A DNA stretch of 64,000 bases from Paenibacillus sp. HGH0039 (GCF_000411255.1 NZ_KE150412.1:611609-675608); one strand, 5' to 3'; shown: positions 34,061 to 42,274, counted from the stretch's first letter. Notes: generated by a model not told the origin, from the letters alone. Numbers and translations are program-made.

Positions 34061-35317
34061 TCAGTGTATGTCCGCCGCCGATTCGGCCCGCTGTCCGCCG
34101 CGTGCGGCATGACGCTTGACCATGAAATAATAACAGAGGATAGCGCCAACGTCCGCCGCCGCGATAACGATTCCCATCGGAACGGCCGTGCCGCTCCCCG
34201 CGATCCCCACCAGCGGGGCGACAAGCCCGCCGAAAATAAACGACAGCAGGCCGAGCAAAGCCGAAGCGCTGCCTGCGGAATGCCCGTAGTTTTGCATCGC
34301 CAGGGAAAATCCCGCCGTGTTCACGATCCCGACGCTCGACACCACAAAGAACAGCGGGATCAGGATGGCCGTAAGTCCGGCTCCGGCAAGAATCATCGCA
34401 AGGAGCGTGACGCCTCCGAGACCGGCAATGATCAGGCCGCTGATCAGCAGCTTTGTCTCGCTCACCCTTCCGGCCAGGCGTCCGGCAATCTGACCCGCCA
34501 GAATAATGCCCAAGCCGTTGATGGCAAAGAAGAGGCTGAACATCTGGGGCGAAGCGCCGAATATATTCTGGATCACGAACGGGGATCCCGAAATATAAGC
34601 GAACATAGCCGCGGCCACCAGGCCCTGCGACAGCGCGTAGCCCATGAACATGCGGTCGCGCAGCAGCGTTTTGAACGTGGCGACCGTCTGCTTGACGCCG
34701 CCCTTCGTCCGCCTGCCCGGGGGCAGCGTTTCGGGAAGGCCCTTCCAGGATGCGAGCAGCATGACCACGCCGATCAAAGCCAGCACGATAAACACGCCCT
34801 GCCAGGAGGTGAACTGGAGCAGCTGCCCGCCCGCTATGGGCGCAAGGATCGGCGCCACTCCGTTAATGAGCATGAGGAGCGAGAAGAACCGCGTCAATTC
34901 CGGTCCGCTGTACATATCCCGCACAACCGCTCGTGACAGCACGATCCCCGCAGATCCGGCCATCCCCTGTATGAAGCGGAGCACGATAAGCCCCCAAATG
35001 GAAGGCACGATAGAGCAGAGCAGAGATGCGGCCGTATAAATGGCGAGGCCGATCATAAGCGGCCCCCGGCGGCCTTTGATATCGCTGATGGAGCCTGCAA
35101 ACACCTGCCCGATGGCGAGGCCAAGCAGACAAGAGGTCAGGCTCAGCTGAGCCAGCGAAGCCGTCGTATGCAGATCGTCCGCCAGCCTGGGAAGCGCCGG
35201 CAGATACATATCCAGCGACAGCGGTCCGAAAGCCGACAGAGAACCGAGAATGACGGCAAGCGTAAGTTTCCGCGAACGGCCTGCTCCTTCCGCTGCGGCG
35301 AGACTGTGGTTACTCAT
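34061..35317 (-). CDS. Bcr/CflA-family multidrug MFS transporter
   Basis: A 418-residue protein with 12 membrane helices. Motif A (AGSISDIKGRRGPLMIGL) lies between helices 2 and 3, and PLSLDMYLPALPRLADDL in helix 1 is typical of the Bcr/CflA subgroup. It exports drugs, dyes or antibiotics by proton antiport. ATG 35317 was preferred to the TTG three codons before it. The promoter carries a palindrome that also occurs upstream of the dioxygenase gene at 40.3 kb. Confidence 0.9.
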   Translation of the reverse strand: MSNHSLAAAEGAGRSRKLTLAVILGSLSAFGPLSLDMYLPALPRLADDLHTTASLAQLSLTSCLLGLAIGQVFAGSISDIKGRRGPLMIGLAIYTAASLLCSIVPSIWGLIVLRFIQGMAGSAGIVLSRAVVRDMYSGPELTRFFSLLMLINGVAPILAPIAGGQLLQFTSWQGVFIVLALIGVVMLLASWKGLPETLPPGRRTKGGVKQTVATFKTLLRDRMFMGYALSQGLVAAAMFAYISGSPFVIQNIFGASPQMFSLFFAINGLGIILAGQIAGRLAGRVSETKLLISGLIIAGLGGVTLLAMILAGAGLTAILIPLFFVVSSVGIVNTAGFSLAMQNYGHSAGSASALLGLLSFIFGGLVAPLVGIAGSGTAVPMGIVIAAADVGAILCYYFMVKRHAARGGQRAESAADIH

Positions 35318-35401
35318 CCGATTCAACCCTATCTTGTAAATTTGGATTGCTTTGTCCGATTCCTACTATAAACGAAAGCTCCCGTAAAAAGAACAACGTT
35401 T

Positions 35402-35431
35402 ACTGTAACTTATAAAGTTACAAGCTGTCAA
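35402..35431 (-). promoter_or_regulatory. Promoter and palindromic operator of the Bcr/CflA gene
   Basis: Minus strand -35 TTGACA, then an 18-base spacer and -10 TACAGT. The spacer is filled by a 19-bp palindrome (plus-strand TGTAACTTATAAAGTTACA, 35404-35422). Thirteen contiguous bases (TGTAACTTTATAA) recur in the dioxygenase/HxlR intergenic region. Confidence 0.65.
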
Positions 35432-35453
35432 CACCCTTCCGGGAATCCCACAG

Positions 35454-35491
35454 AAAAAAGCGGAACGTCCGCATGCAGACGTTCCGCTTTT
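35454..35491 (-). terminator. Terminator of the lactonase gene
   Basis: Minus strand stem GCGGAACGTC / GACGTTCCGC with a TTTTTT tail, 32 bases beyond the stop codon. Confidence 0.8.
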
Positions 35492-35522
35492 CCTTTTCTT
35501 CCCGGGCCGGTAACGGCGCCTC

Positions 35523-36605
35523 TTACAGATAAGCCGGCCGCACGCAGACCGGCTTCGACACCGCGGCCGACTGCCCGGTATACTGCAGCCTGCCGCTGGA
35601 GCGGTCTACACGGAACGTCGCGATGTTGTCCGTGTCGCGGTTTGCCGCGATCAGGAACGCGCCGCCCGGCGTCAAGGCGAAGTTGCGCGGATGCTTGCCT
35701 TCCGCGGATACATGTTCCACAAGCGTGAGTTTCCCGCTTGCCTGATCCGCCGCGAAGACGACGATGCTGTCGTGGCCGCGGTTGGAGCCGTACACGTATG
35801 CGCCGTCTTCCGACACCAGGATCTCGGCGCAGTAGCTCTCGCCCGTGAACCCTTCGGGCAGCGTCGTCACCGTTTCGATCGGCTCAAGCACCCCCGTCTC
35901 TTCGTCGTAGCGAAGAGACGTTATCGTGGAGTCCATCTCGTTGATGACGAACGCCAGCTTGCCGCCGGGATGGAACGCCATATGGCGCGGGCCCGCTTCA
36001 GGAGGCACGGCGGTTTCGCCATGCGGCTTCAGCACGTTGTTCTCCGTATCCAGGGCGTAGGATACGATGCGGTCCAGCCCCAGATCCGGTACGAACACGA
36101 ACCGGTTGTCCCGGCTGAAGAAAGCCGAGTGCGGATGAGGCTGCTCCTGGCGCTCGGGATTCGGCCCGTGGCCTTCATGCTGCTTCACGTCGAGCAGTCT
36201 GCCGATCGTGCCGTCCGCACGCAGCTCGACGAGCCCGACAAGGCCGCCGTGATAGCTCGCCACGACGAGGTAGCGTCCGCTCGCATCCCTCTGGATATGG
36301 CAGGTCGGCGCGTCCACGGTGACAGCATGGTTCATTTCGGTCAAGCTCCCCTGCCCGGGATCAACGGTATACGCGTAAGCGGACCCGGTCCGGGCGCCCT
36401 CGCTTGTCGTTCCCTCGGAAATGGCGTAAAGCTTGCGTCCCTGGACATCCAAGTTCAGAAACGTGGGGTTTTTAAGGCCGGATACCTCATCCAGCTTCGT
36501 AAGCGCACCCGTTTCTTCATTTAATTCCATCACATACACACCCGGGCCTTCCGGTTCCGCATAAGAACCGACAAAGACCAGCAAACGTTCTCCTTGACCG
36601 GACAT
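35523..36605 (-). CDS. pgl: 6-phosphogluconolactonase-type lactonase (seven-bladed propeller)
   Basis: The 360-residue protein has the Lactonase family pattern: FVGSYAEPEGPGVYVMEL, NPTFLNLDVQGRKLYAISEG, HSAFFSRDNRFVFVPDLG, AGPRHMAFHPGGKLAFVINE, and ENFALTPGGAFLIAANRDTDNI in variant form. Bacillus Pgl (YkgB) hydrolyses 6-phosphogluconolactone in the pentose phosphate pathway. No signal peptide, so cytosolic. ATG after GGAGGAGG. Symbol given by family similarity; other lactonase substrates are possible. Confidence 0.8.
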   Translation of the reverse strand: MSGQGERLLVFVGSYAEPEGPGVYVMELNEETGALTKLDEVSGLKNPTFLNLDVQGRKLYAISEGTTSEGARTGSAYAYTVDPGQGSLTEMNHAVTVDAPTCHIQRDASGRYLVVASYHGGLVGLVELRADGTIGRLLDVKQHEGHGPNPERQEQPHPHSAFFSRDNRFVFVPDLGLDRIVSYALDTENNVLKPHGETAVPPEAGPRHMAFHPGGKLAFVINEMDSTITSLRYDEETGVLEPIETVTTLPEGFTGESYCAEILVSEDGAYVYGSNRGHDSIVVFAADQASGKLTLVEHVSAEGKHPRNFALTPGGAFLIAANRDTDNIATFRVDRSSGRLQYTGQSAAVSKPVCVRPAYL

Positions 36606-36719
36606 TACACATTCCTCCTCCTTATAAATGCGTGAAACAAACCGTTATGTAAGTGCTGCGTTTTCCTCCTCTAAATGTACACGCTTCCTGCCGTAAAAAT
36701 CAAACTTGTTTCCCAAAAT

Positions 36720-36759
36720 AAAAAAACACCCGTACAGGGAAGCTCAATCCCCGCGGGTG
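36720..36759 (-). terminator. Terminator of the DUF421-DUF1657 gene
   Basis: Minus strand CACCCGC-type stem (CACCCG / CGGGTG), 21-base loop, tail TTTTTTTATTTT. Confidence 0.65.
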
Positions 36760-36791
36760 CCCGGACACTTCTCGCCTTCGTTCCTCCCTTG

Positions 36792-37652
36792 CTAGCGGGA
36801 CAAAAGCGGCTTGATTTCGGAAATCATCTCCTCCATGGACCTGGAGCATTCCTCAAACATCCGTTTGGCTTCCGGATCGTTTGTGGAAAGGCCGAACATC
36901 TCGATGTCCGCCTCGCATTTCTTGAGCAGGGCGAGCAAGACCGCTTTTTTCTGAGGCTGGGGAACCTGCAGCTTGTCGTCGAACAAATCGACGTAAAGCT
37001 CCCCGTAGGAGTCCACCTGACCCAGAAAAACGTTGTCGATGGTCGCGTCCATCGTTTCCAGCTGCGTCTGGAGCCAGCCCCGGTTGAGACCGATGGCGGC
37101 CAGAGGCTCGTCGAGCGCCTTGCCGTCCATAATCACGGCCTGCGGCTCTTCCGCCGGGCCGACTTTAATGCCGAGGTGCTTCGGGGTCAGAGGCTGGTTT
37201 TCCTTTTTCAGAAGCACGTTGATCTCCCCGCTTGCTTCCATCACCGCAAATTCGACGTCGGCCGCCTGGAACACGTTTTTCCTGCGCAGGCTTTGCAGCA
37301 GATCGTCCGTAGTCAGCCGTTCCTTCTTCAGGTTTTCTTCCATAATCTTTCCTTTTTTGATGAGAATCGTTTCCCGGTTATCGATGAAATCCCGGGCCGC
37401 TTTGCTTTTCATCTGGAGAAACCCGATTCCGACGGCGGCCAGAATCCACACGAACAGAGCTATAATTCCCAAATACCAATCGGCGGTGCGGCTCAGCGTT
37501 ATATAGACGGCCAGGACGGCTGCGGCGACCCCCGTTGTCACTTCAAAGAACGACAACCGGCTGTTCTGCCTCTTTCCGAGCAGCTTGGCTGCGGCCAGTA
37601 CGATCACGATGACCATCAAGGTCCGTAAAACAACCACGATCCAATCCGGCAT
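36792..37652 (-). CDS. DUF421 membrane protein with C-terminal DUF1657 (2Duf-like spore protein)
   Basis: The 286-residue protein has three membrane helices (about 5-22, 38-55, 60-78), a DUF421 (YetF-type) cytoplasmic domain (85-165; DNRETILIKKGKIMEENLKK, FAVMEASGEINVLLKKENQ) and a C-terminal DUF1657 domain from about 235. The tail (LKKCEADIEMFGLSTNDPEA and FEECSRSMEEM) aligns with the free-standing DUF1657 protein encoded 200 bases away on the other strand. Proteins of this fusion type (2Duf) sit in the spore inner membrane of some Bacillus and raise wet-heat resistance. RBS AGAAGGAGG. Confidence 0.85.
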   Translation of the reverse strand: MPDWIVVVLRTLMVIVIVLAAAKLLGKRQNSRLSFFEVTTGVAAAVLAVYITLSRTADWYLGIIALFVWILAAVGIGFLQMKSKAARDFIDNRETILIKKGKIMEENLKKERLTTDDLLQSLRRKNVFQAADVEFAVMEASGEINVLLKKENQPLTPKHLGIKVGPAEEPQAVIMDGKALDEPLAAIGLNRGWLQTQLETMDATIDNVFLGQVDSYGELYVDLFDDKLQVPQPQKKAVLLALLKKCEADIEMFGLSTNDPEAKRMFEECSRSMEEMISEIKPLLSR

Positions 37653-37858
37653 AATCCGGTCCCTCCTTCTGTCGTATCTCCTTAAGTTTTATCTTTTCCG
37701 GTTCCTAAAAAAGTTGTCCTTTTCCGGGGCGTTTTATTCTTCCGCCGGGCCATCTCGGCCGGTCGATTTCCAGACCTGCGCGTGAATGAAACCGGGGCTG
37801 TCCGGTTAGATTACTTTTTGTCCTATCAAAAGATTTTACGGAAAAGGAGGTGTATACG

Positions 37859-38065
37859 ATGACAGTCGGCTCCCAAGTGAAAACTTGTCTGGCTTCCCTG
37901 AAAAGCGCGCAAGCGAGCCTGGAAGGGTTTGCCCTGAGCACTCAAAATCAGGAAGCGAAATCGCTGTTCGAAAATGCCGCCAAAACCACCCAGGAAGTCG
38001 TCACCCAGGTACAAGGCCGCGTTCAGCAGCTGGAAAACGAAGAACCGCAATATCAAGGCTTCTGA
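37859..38065 (+). CDS. Small DUF1657 protein
   Basis: The 68-residue protein MTVGSQVKTCLASLKSAQAS, then LEGFALSTQNQEAKSLFENA and a helical tail. DUF1657 proteins are small helical proteins of sporulating Firmicutes, often found in spoVA-linked operons. It shares the LST..EAK..FE core with the C-terminus of the divergently transcribed DUF421 protein, so they may form a complex or derive from the same ancestor. ATG 37859 lies 8 bases after GGAAAAGGAGG. Confidence 0.85.
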   Translation: MTVGSQVKTCLASLKSAQASLEGFALSTQNQEAKSLFENAAKTTQEVVTQVQGRVQQLENEEPQYQGF

Positions 38066-38075
38066 CCGTGATCAT

Positions 38076-38112
38076 AAAAGCTTTGCCGGCTCGGGCCGGC
38101 AGAGCTTTTTTT
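38076..38112 (+). terminator. Terminator of the DUF1657 gene
   Basis: A long stem (AAAGCTTTGCCGGC with GCCGGCAGAGCTTT, one mismatch) and 4-base loop followed by TTTTTTT, just beyond the stop codon. Confidence 0.9.
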
Positions 38113-38232
38113 GCGTCATTCCCGTTTACGGGAATGCGGGTGGCAGGACTTAGCTGGGGGCTTCCGTGTAATATTGCGCAAGTCTGCAAACAATGAAACC
38201 AACTATCGTTGTGCGAAAAGGATGTGTACCCT

Positions 38233-38850
38233 TTGGCGATCCCTTATGCCGATTGCGATTTTTCACCGATGAAACAGAATTTGAAAGACGATCTGGAGAA
38301 GCTGATTCTCCGTCTTCATCGCAGTATTCAAACTTTGGACGAAGAAAATCACTGCATGCTGAGCGAAATTGAAGGCATCAAAGAAAATTTCCTGAATATC
38401 GAGTCCCGGGCGTCCACCTTTTACTTGAACTGCTACCTCTCCCCTTTTACCGATAAATATACGGAACTGTCCGTCAGTGTACAAAACTTGTCCAAGCGGC
38501 GTCACGGCGCCTTGATCGTCGTTCAGCGCAACGACTCGCTTGACGGGCTGATCCAGCCTGGAGTCGCCATCGGGGCGTCGGTTACGCAGTCCCTGCTGGA
38601 ATCGCTGTTTTATCCCGGAACGCCGCTTCACGACGGGGCCGTCCTGATCAAGTTCAACGAGATCGTCTCCGCCAAAAACATTCTGCCCCTCTCCCATATC
38701 GTCCAGGCGGATCCTAAACTCGGCACGCGGCACCGGGCGGCCATCGGCATCACGGAGCTGAGCGACGCCATTGTCCTGGTCGTTTCGGAGGAAACAGGGC
38801 GCGTCTCTTTTGCTTCCAAGGGATACTTGTACCCGATCGTTCCCCGGTAA
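38233..38850 (+). CDS. cdaS: Sporulation-type diadenylate cyclase (CdaS-like)
   Basis: The soluble protein has an N-terminal helical (YojJ-like) region of about 75 residues (LKDDLEKLILRLHRSIQTLD) and a DAC (DisA_N) domain with the two catalytic motifs PLHDGAVLI and GTRHRAAIG. It makes c-di-AMP from two ATP. In B. subtilis CdaS is expressed in the forespore and its helical domain inhibits activity; the germination and spore genes nearby fit. Start is uncertain: TTG 38233 lies about 8-11 bases after AAAAGGATG; TTG 38209 and ATG 38270 lack a good site. Confidence 0.9.
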   Translation: MAIPYADCDFSPMKQNLKDDLEKLILRLHRSIQTLDEENHCMLSEIEGIKENFLNIESRASTFYLNCYLSPFTDKYTELSVSVQNLSKRRHGALIVVQRNDSLDGLIQPGVAIGASVTQSLLESLFYPGTPLHDGAVLIKFNEIVSAKNILPLSHIVQADPKLGTRHRAAIGITELSDAIVLVVSEETGRVSFASKGYLYPIVPR

Positions 38851-38867
38851 GGACCGCTTCCGCACGC

Positions 38868-38899
38868 AAAAAAAACTCAGCATCGCATGGATGCTGAGT
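38868..38899 (-). terminator. Terminator of the DoxX gene (also faces cdaS)
   Basis: Perfect 10-bp stem ACTCAGCATC / GATGCTGAGT with a 5-base loop and a run of eight T on the minus strand. Confidence 0.8.
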
Positions 38900-39047
38900 G
38901 GATTCGGATCGGGCTTGGAAAGCCCGGTAAGCCCCCTTTAGTCGGACCGGTCCATTGGCCTGGACTCGTTTTTGCAGCCAGCCTCTGGCCGGCCCGGTTC
39001 GAGCTGCGCTCAGCTTCGCGGCGGTAACGGTTCACCGCCGCTTCGCA

Positions 39048-39464
39048 TCAGCTCTCCGTCTGCCTGGAGCCCGGAAGCAGACTGTCTACCGCCAGATAGC
39101 GGCTGCCGGTCAATGCGAGCAGCACGGAGAGAGCGAGAAGCGCCAGATCCAGCTCGAAGCCCGCGGATTGGCCGTTGCCGGTAAACCCGGCGGAAAACTT
39201 GACGCTGAACATCGCTCCGATCATCAGCACGCCGAACAGCGCGGCAGCGATCCGGGTTCCGAGGCCGAGAATGATTGCGGCACCCCCTACGGTTTCGATA
39301 ATAGCCGTTACATACGCAAGAAATCCGGGAAGGCCTATGCTCTCGAACCAGCCGGCGATGTTCCCCAGCCCGCTTTGAAATTTGTCCAGCCCGTGGACCA
39401 GAAACGTTACCCCTAATACCAGTCTGACGATCAGCAGACCGATTTCTGTTTTTCCGTTCATCAT
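39048..39464 (-). CDS. DoxX-family membrane protein
   Basis: The 138-residue protein has four membrane helices (MNGKTEIGLLIVRLVLGVTF, FLVHGLDKFQSG at the conserved loop, AIIETVGGAAIILGLGTRIAA, LALLALSVLLAL) of the DoxX type. In Bacillus a DoxX protein (CatD) is encoded next to a thiol-dependent dioxygenase (CatE), as here. ATG 39464 lies 6 bases after GGGAGG; the ATG at 39470 touches that site. It is downstream of and on the same strand as the dioxygenase gene, with 70 bases between. Confidence 0.85.
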   Translation of the reverse strand: MMNGKTEIGLLIVRLVLGVTFLVHGLDKFQSGLGNIAGWFESIGLPGFLAYVTAIIETVGGAAIILGLGTRIAAALFGVLMIGAMFSVKFSAGFTGNGQSAGFELDLALLALSVLLALTGSRYLAVDSLLPGSRQTES

Positions 39465-39534
39465 CAACATCCTCCCATTAATGGTTCTAATTGGTTTTCG
39501 GTTTATTCATATGGACTCCGCCCGGAAATCAGAA

Positions 39535-40302
39535 TCAAAACTGCAAGCACAAGTAACTCAAAGTTCCGAATTCGTAACCGCGATAAATCACCCGAGGCGT
39601 CCGTTCTACGCTTCCGCTTCCGAGCGCAAGGAACAACGGGACGAAATGCTCCGCTCTAGGCACGGCCATACGGCTGTGGGGAGCCAGCGTTTCATAGCGG
39701 AACAGGGTGTCCGTATCCCGCTCCAGCGTGTGCCGGATAAGCCAGTCGTCGAATTCGACGGCCCACGGTTCCGGTTCCTCCTGTCCCCAGTTGACCATCC
39801 GCAGATTGTGGACCGTTACTCCGCTGCCGATGACCAGGATATCCTCTTCCCCCAGCCCGCGCAGAGCTTCACCGATAGCGGTCTGTTTATCCGGCGGAAG
39901 ATAGGGATTGACGGAGAGCTGGATCACGGGGATGTCCGCTTCGGGAAACATTTTGTAGAGCAGCGTCCACGAACCGTGGTCGAGTCCCCTTCCGGAGTCG
40001 GCAGCGACTTCGATCCCCCGTTCCCGGAAAAGCCCTTCCAGCCGCGATGCCAGCTTCACGGACCCTTTGGCCGGATAGGCAATCCTATAGAGTTCGTCGG
40101 GAAAACCGTAAAAATCGTAAATCGTCTCGTACGTCTCGTCGGTCGAAGTCAAAGTCAGAACCTCGCTCTCCCAGTGAGCCGTAAAAATAACGATCGCTTT
40201 CGGTTTCCACTGCTGTCCCAGTTTCCGTAAAAAAGCCGTATACTCCGTATCTTGAATAGCCAGCGCAGGTGAACCGTGGGCTAAAAACAACGAAGGAATC
40301 AT
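39535..40302 (-). CDS. LigB/DODA-type extradiol dioxygenase
   Basis: The 255-residue protein has the class III extradiol metal-site pattern: LFLAHGSPALAIQD, VIFTAHWES, GLDHGSWTLLYKMFPEAD, GSGVTVHNLR, and AEHFVPLFLALG. The His residues bind Fe(II) or Zn. Relatives (YgiD, DODA) open catecholic rings. Next to a DoxX gene and a redox-type HxlR regulator it recalls the CatDE operon for quinone detoxification, but the fold differs from CatE (a VOC protein). ATG 40302 follows AAAGGAGG. Confidence 0.9.
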   Translation of the reverse strand: MIPSLFLAHGSPALAIQDTEYTAFLRKLGQQWKPKAIVIFTAHWESEVLTLTSTDETYETIYDFYGFPDELYRIAYPAKGSVKLASRLEGLFRERGIEVAADSGRGLDHGSWTLLYKMFPEADIPVIQLSVNPYLPPDKQTAIGEALRGLGEEDILVIGSGVTVHNLRMVNWGQEEPEPWAVEFDDWLIRHTLERDTDTLFRYETLAPHSRMAVPRAEHFVPLFLALGSGSVERTPRVIYRGYEFGTLSYLCLQF

Positions 40303-40330
40303 GGTGCGAGCCTCCTTTAAAGTTTATTAA

Positions 40331-40376
40331 GTTACTTTTCGTAACCTAGTGTATAATTGTAACTTTATAATGTCAA
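40331..40376 (-). promoter_or_regulatory. Promoter and operators between the dioxygenase and HxlR genes
   Basis: Minus-strand -35 TTGACA, 17-base spacer, -10 TACACT for the dioxygenase. Two operator-like elements lie here: GTTACTTTTCGTAAC (40331-40345) and TGTAACTTTATAATGTCA (40358-40375). The second shares 13 contiguous bases with the Bcr/CflA operator. The divergent HxlR gene probably regulates both. Confidence 0.65.
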
Positions 40377-40450
40377 GCAATTTATTTATTTACTGTTACT
40401 ATATTTTTATTAGCTAAATGAGCGTATACTGGGGGAAGGAGGGATGCCTA

Positions 40451-40765
40451 GTGAAGGAATCTAACTTATGTCCCCGCTTTGAAAAAGGAATGCAGCTCAT
40501 CAGCAAACGCTGGGCCGGCCTCATCGTGTATCAGCTTTTATCGGGACCGCAGCGTTTTTGTACGATAGAATCGAATCTGCCTTTAAGCGGGAAAATCTTG
40601 TCCGAAAGATTGAAAGAGCTTGAGCAGGAAGGCGTTATCCGGCGGAATGTGTATCCCGAGACGCCGGTAAGAATCGAGTACTCGCTCACGGAGAAAGGAC
40701 TTGCCCTGGAGCCGATCATCCGCGGAGTGGAACAATGGTCTTCCGCCTGGCTTCAGCCCGAATGA
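40451..40765 (+). CDS. HxlR/DUF24-family redox-type regulator (CatR/YodB-like)
   Basis: The 104-residue winged-helix protein begins VKESNLCPRFEKGMQLISKR from a GTG that lies 8 bases after AAGGAGG. Cys7 of this start is the conserved sensing cysteine of the YodB/CatR group, which is oxidised by quinones and diamide. The recognition helix region is LSGKILSERLKELEQEGVIR. It is divergent from the dioxygenase/DoxX operon, with palindromes between them. Proposed role: repressor of quinone-detoxification genes, possibly including the Bcr/CflA pump and nitroreductase. An in-frame start 11 codons upstream lacks a ribosome site. Confidence 0.85.
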   Translation: MKESNLCPRFEKGMQLISKRWAGLIVYQLLSGPQRFCTIESNLPLSGKILSERLKELEQEGVIRRNVYPETPVRIEYSLTEKGLALEPIIRGVEQWSSAWLQPE

Positions 40766-40869
40766 CACACGAGGATTGACAGCGGGAATACGCGTACCTA
40801 TACTATTTAGATGTTCACATATGCGCGTAAATGATTATCGTCCGCATCTGTTTGACGGAGGTGAGACCC

Positions 40870-41292
40870 ATGACCATCAGCAGCCGCTTTGCCGTAGCCG
40901 TTCACATTTTATCGCTGCTGGAGCTGAATAAAGAAGGACGCAACACGTCCGAGTATATAGCCGGAAGCGTCAATACGAATCCGGTCGTCATCCGCCGGAT
41001 TACCGGCATGCTGAATAAAGCGGGCTTGACCCGGACGAGCCCCGGAGTCGCCGGAGCCGCTCTGGGCCGGACTCCTGCCGAAATCACTCTGCTCGATATT
41101 TACCGGGCGGTTCAGGCGGACATGCAGGACGAACTGTTCGCGATGCACGAGAATACGAATCCGGACTGCCCGGTCGGCAAGAACATCCAGAGCACGCTCG
41201 AAACCCGGTTCAACCGGGCTCAGCTCGCTATGGAGCGGGAGCTTGCCGGCGTTACCCTGGCCGATATCGTAGCGGACCTCGCCCCCTGCTAA
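40870..41292 (+). CDS. Rrf2-family transcriptional regulator (YwnA-like)
   Basis: The 140-residue winged-helix protein MTISSRFAVAVHILSLLELN, TSEYIAGSVNTNPVVIRRIT, GVAGAALGRTPAEITLLDIYR. The three-cysteine Fe-S motif of IscR is absent: only one internal Cys (NPDCPVGKN) and a terminal Cys remain, as in the YwnA/NsrR-less branch. ATG 40870 follows GGAGGTGAGACCC. Target unknown. Confidence 0.85.
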   Translation: MTISSRFAVAVHILSLLELNKEGRNTSEYIAGSVNTNPVVIRRITGMLNKAGLTRTSPGVAGAALGRTPAEITLLDIYRAVQADMQDELFAMHENTNPDCPVGKNIQSTLETRFNRAQLAMERELAGVTLADIVADLAPC

Positions 41293-41700
41293 TAGCCCGC
41301 ATGCGGATCGTTCGGGCGGGCTGCTGCCCCCTACGTATTCGCGAAAGCGGATTCAGCAAACAAAAAGACATCCGGACCAGCCGATTAGGCGGGACTTGAT
41401 GTCTTTTTTTGGTGTGCCTTAGAATAAAATCGGTGTGCGGCCAGTGACAGCATCCCCGCGATCACAGTTCCGAACAGGCTGCGCGTATAAACCGCAACGG
41501 CCGGAGCGGGCAGGATGGCGGGCAGGATGGCCGGCAGCTTGTACGCATGATCCGCCGCGGACACCCGGCCGTCTGTCAAGAGAAGCCCTCGGGCCGGCTG
41601 CGCAGCCATAACCGCAACCGGCACGTGCCGCAGCTATCGGTCTTCGACGCCCTGGAAAAAGCTGTCGCCGTCCGAACGCCTCTCCGTTTCCGATACCGGC
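41293..41700. other. Gene-free stretch with terminator
   Basis: A 79-codon open frame on the minus strand (41385-41624) with Ala/Pro-rich repeats was considered but lacks a ribosome site and ends inside the terminator hairpin. No other gene seen. Confidence 0.45.
41362..41410. terminator. Terminator between Rrf2 and MarR genes
   Basis: AAAAAGACATC and GATGTCTTTTTTT frame a 25-base loop, with T-runs on both strands. Confidence 0.65.
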
Positions 41701-42225
41701 CTATTCGTAATCATGTCTCTCGGACCGGTCGTTCTTACAGCACCGGTCGTCCGGCTTCGGCCCGCTCACGCCGCTATTCGCCTGTTCGAATACGCCGACC
41801 ATTCGCGAGAGGAACGCATTGATGAGATCCAGCTGCTCCGGCGTATAAGCCTCGCAAACTTCCCGGGTCATATTTCCCAGCGGCTTATATAGCGCCCCGA
41901 TAGCCTTTTGCTTCTCTCTGACCGGAACGATGATGACGCGGCGGCCGTCGTGAGGGTCTTTTTCCCTGCGCACGAATCCCGCTTGCTCCAGCCGGTCGAT
42001 CAGAGCCGTGACGGTTCCCGTAGTCAATCCGGTCAGCTTGGCAAGTTCACCGGCCGTGATCGGTCCTTTTTCGTTCAGGATGTCCGCCGTTTTCAAATCG
42101 GTATGTATGACCCCTAGGGAATGTGCCGCATTTTGCTGAAAAAGAACGATTCGCGTAGACATTTTACGCATATGACCGATCAGCTCCAGCACTTTCTCTT
42201 CTGATTCGGGCAAAACGCTTGACAA
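41701..42225 (-). CDS. MarR-family transcriptional regulator
   Basis: A 174-residue winged-helix protein (residues 30-150) with the recognition helix TAGELAKLTGLTTGTVTALI and wing KDPHDGRRVIIVPV. Cys-rich tail RCCKNDRSERHDYE is unusual and could be redox-active. TTG start after GAGGAGG. Divergent from the DHA2 pump gene, with a perfect palindrome in between, so it is the likely pump repressor. Confidence 0.9.
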   Translation of the reverse strand: MSSVLPESEEKVLELIGHMRKMSTRIVLFQQNAAHSLGVIHTDLKTADILNEKGPITAGELAKLTGLTTGTVTALIDRLEQAGFVRREKDPHDGRRVIIVPVREKQKAIGALYKPLGNMTREVCEAYTPEQLDLINAFLSRMVGVFEQANSGVSGPKPDDRCCKNDRSERHDYE

Positions 42226-42251
42226 GTAAAATTCCTCCTCATAAACTAGAA

Positions 42252-42274
42252 ATTATCTTGACAATCAAGATAAT
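42252..42274. promoter_or_regulatory. MarR operator between the regulator and the DHA2 pump
   Basis: A 23-bp perfect palindrome, arms ATTATCTTG and CAAGATAAT with a 5-base centre, the type of dyad bound by MarR dimers. Placed in the divergent promoter region. Confidence 0.75.

Noticed and set aside
38120-38232. A sigma-G promoter for cdaS
   Set aside because: GTGTA and CAAACAA could be aligned with a 16-base spacer, but both elements match poorly, so it was not annotated.
41385-41624. 79-codon frame downstream of the MarR gene
   Set aside because: No ribosome site, repetitive Ala/Pro/Leu segment, and the stop lies inside a terminator hairpin.
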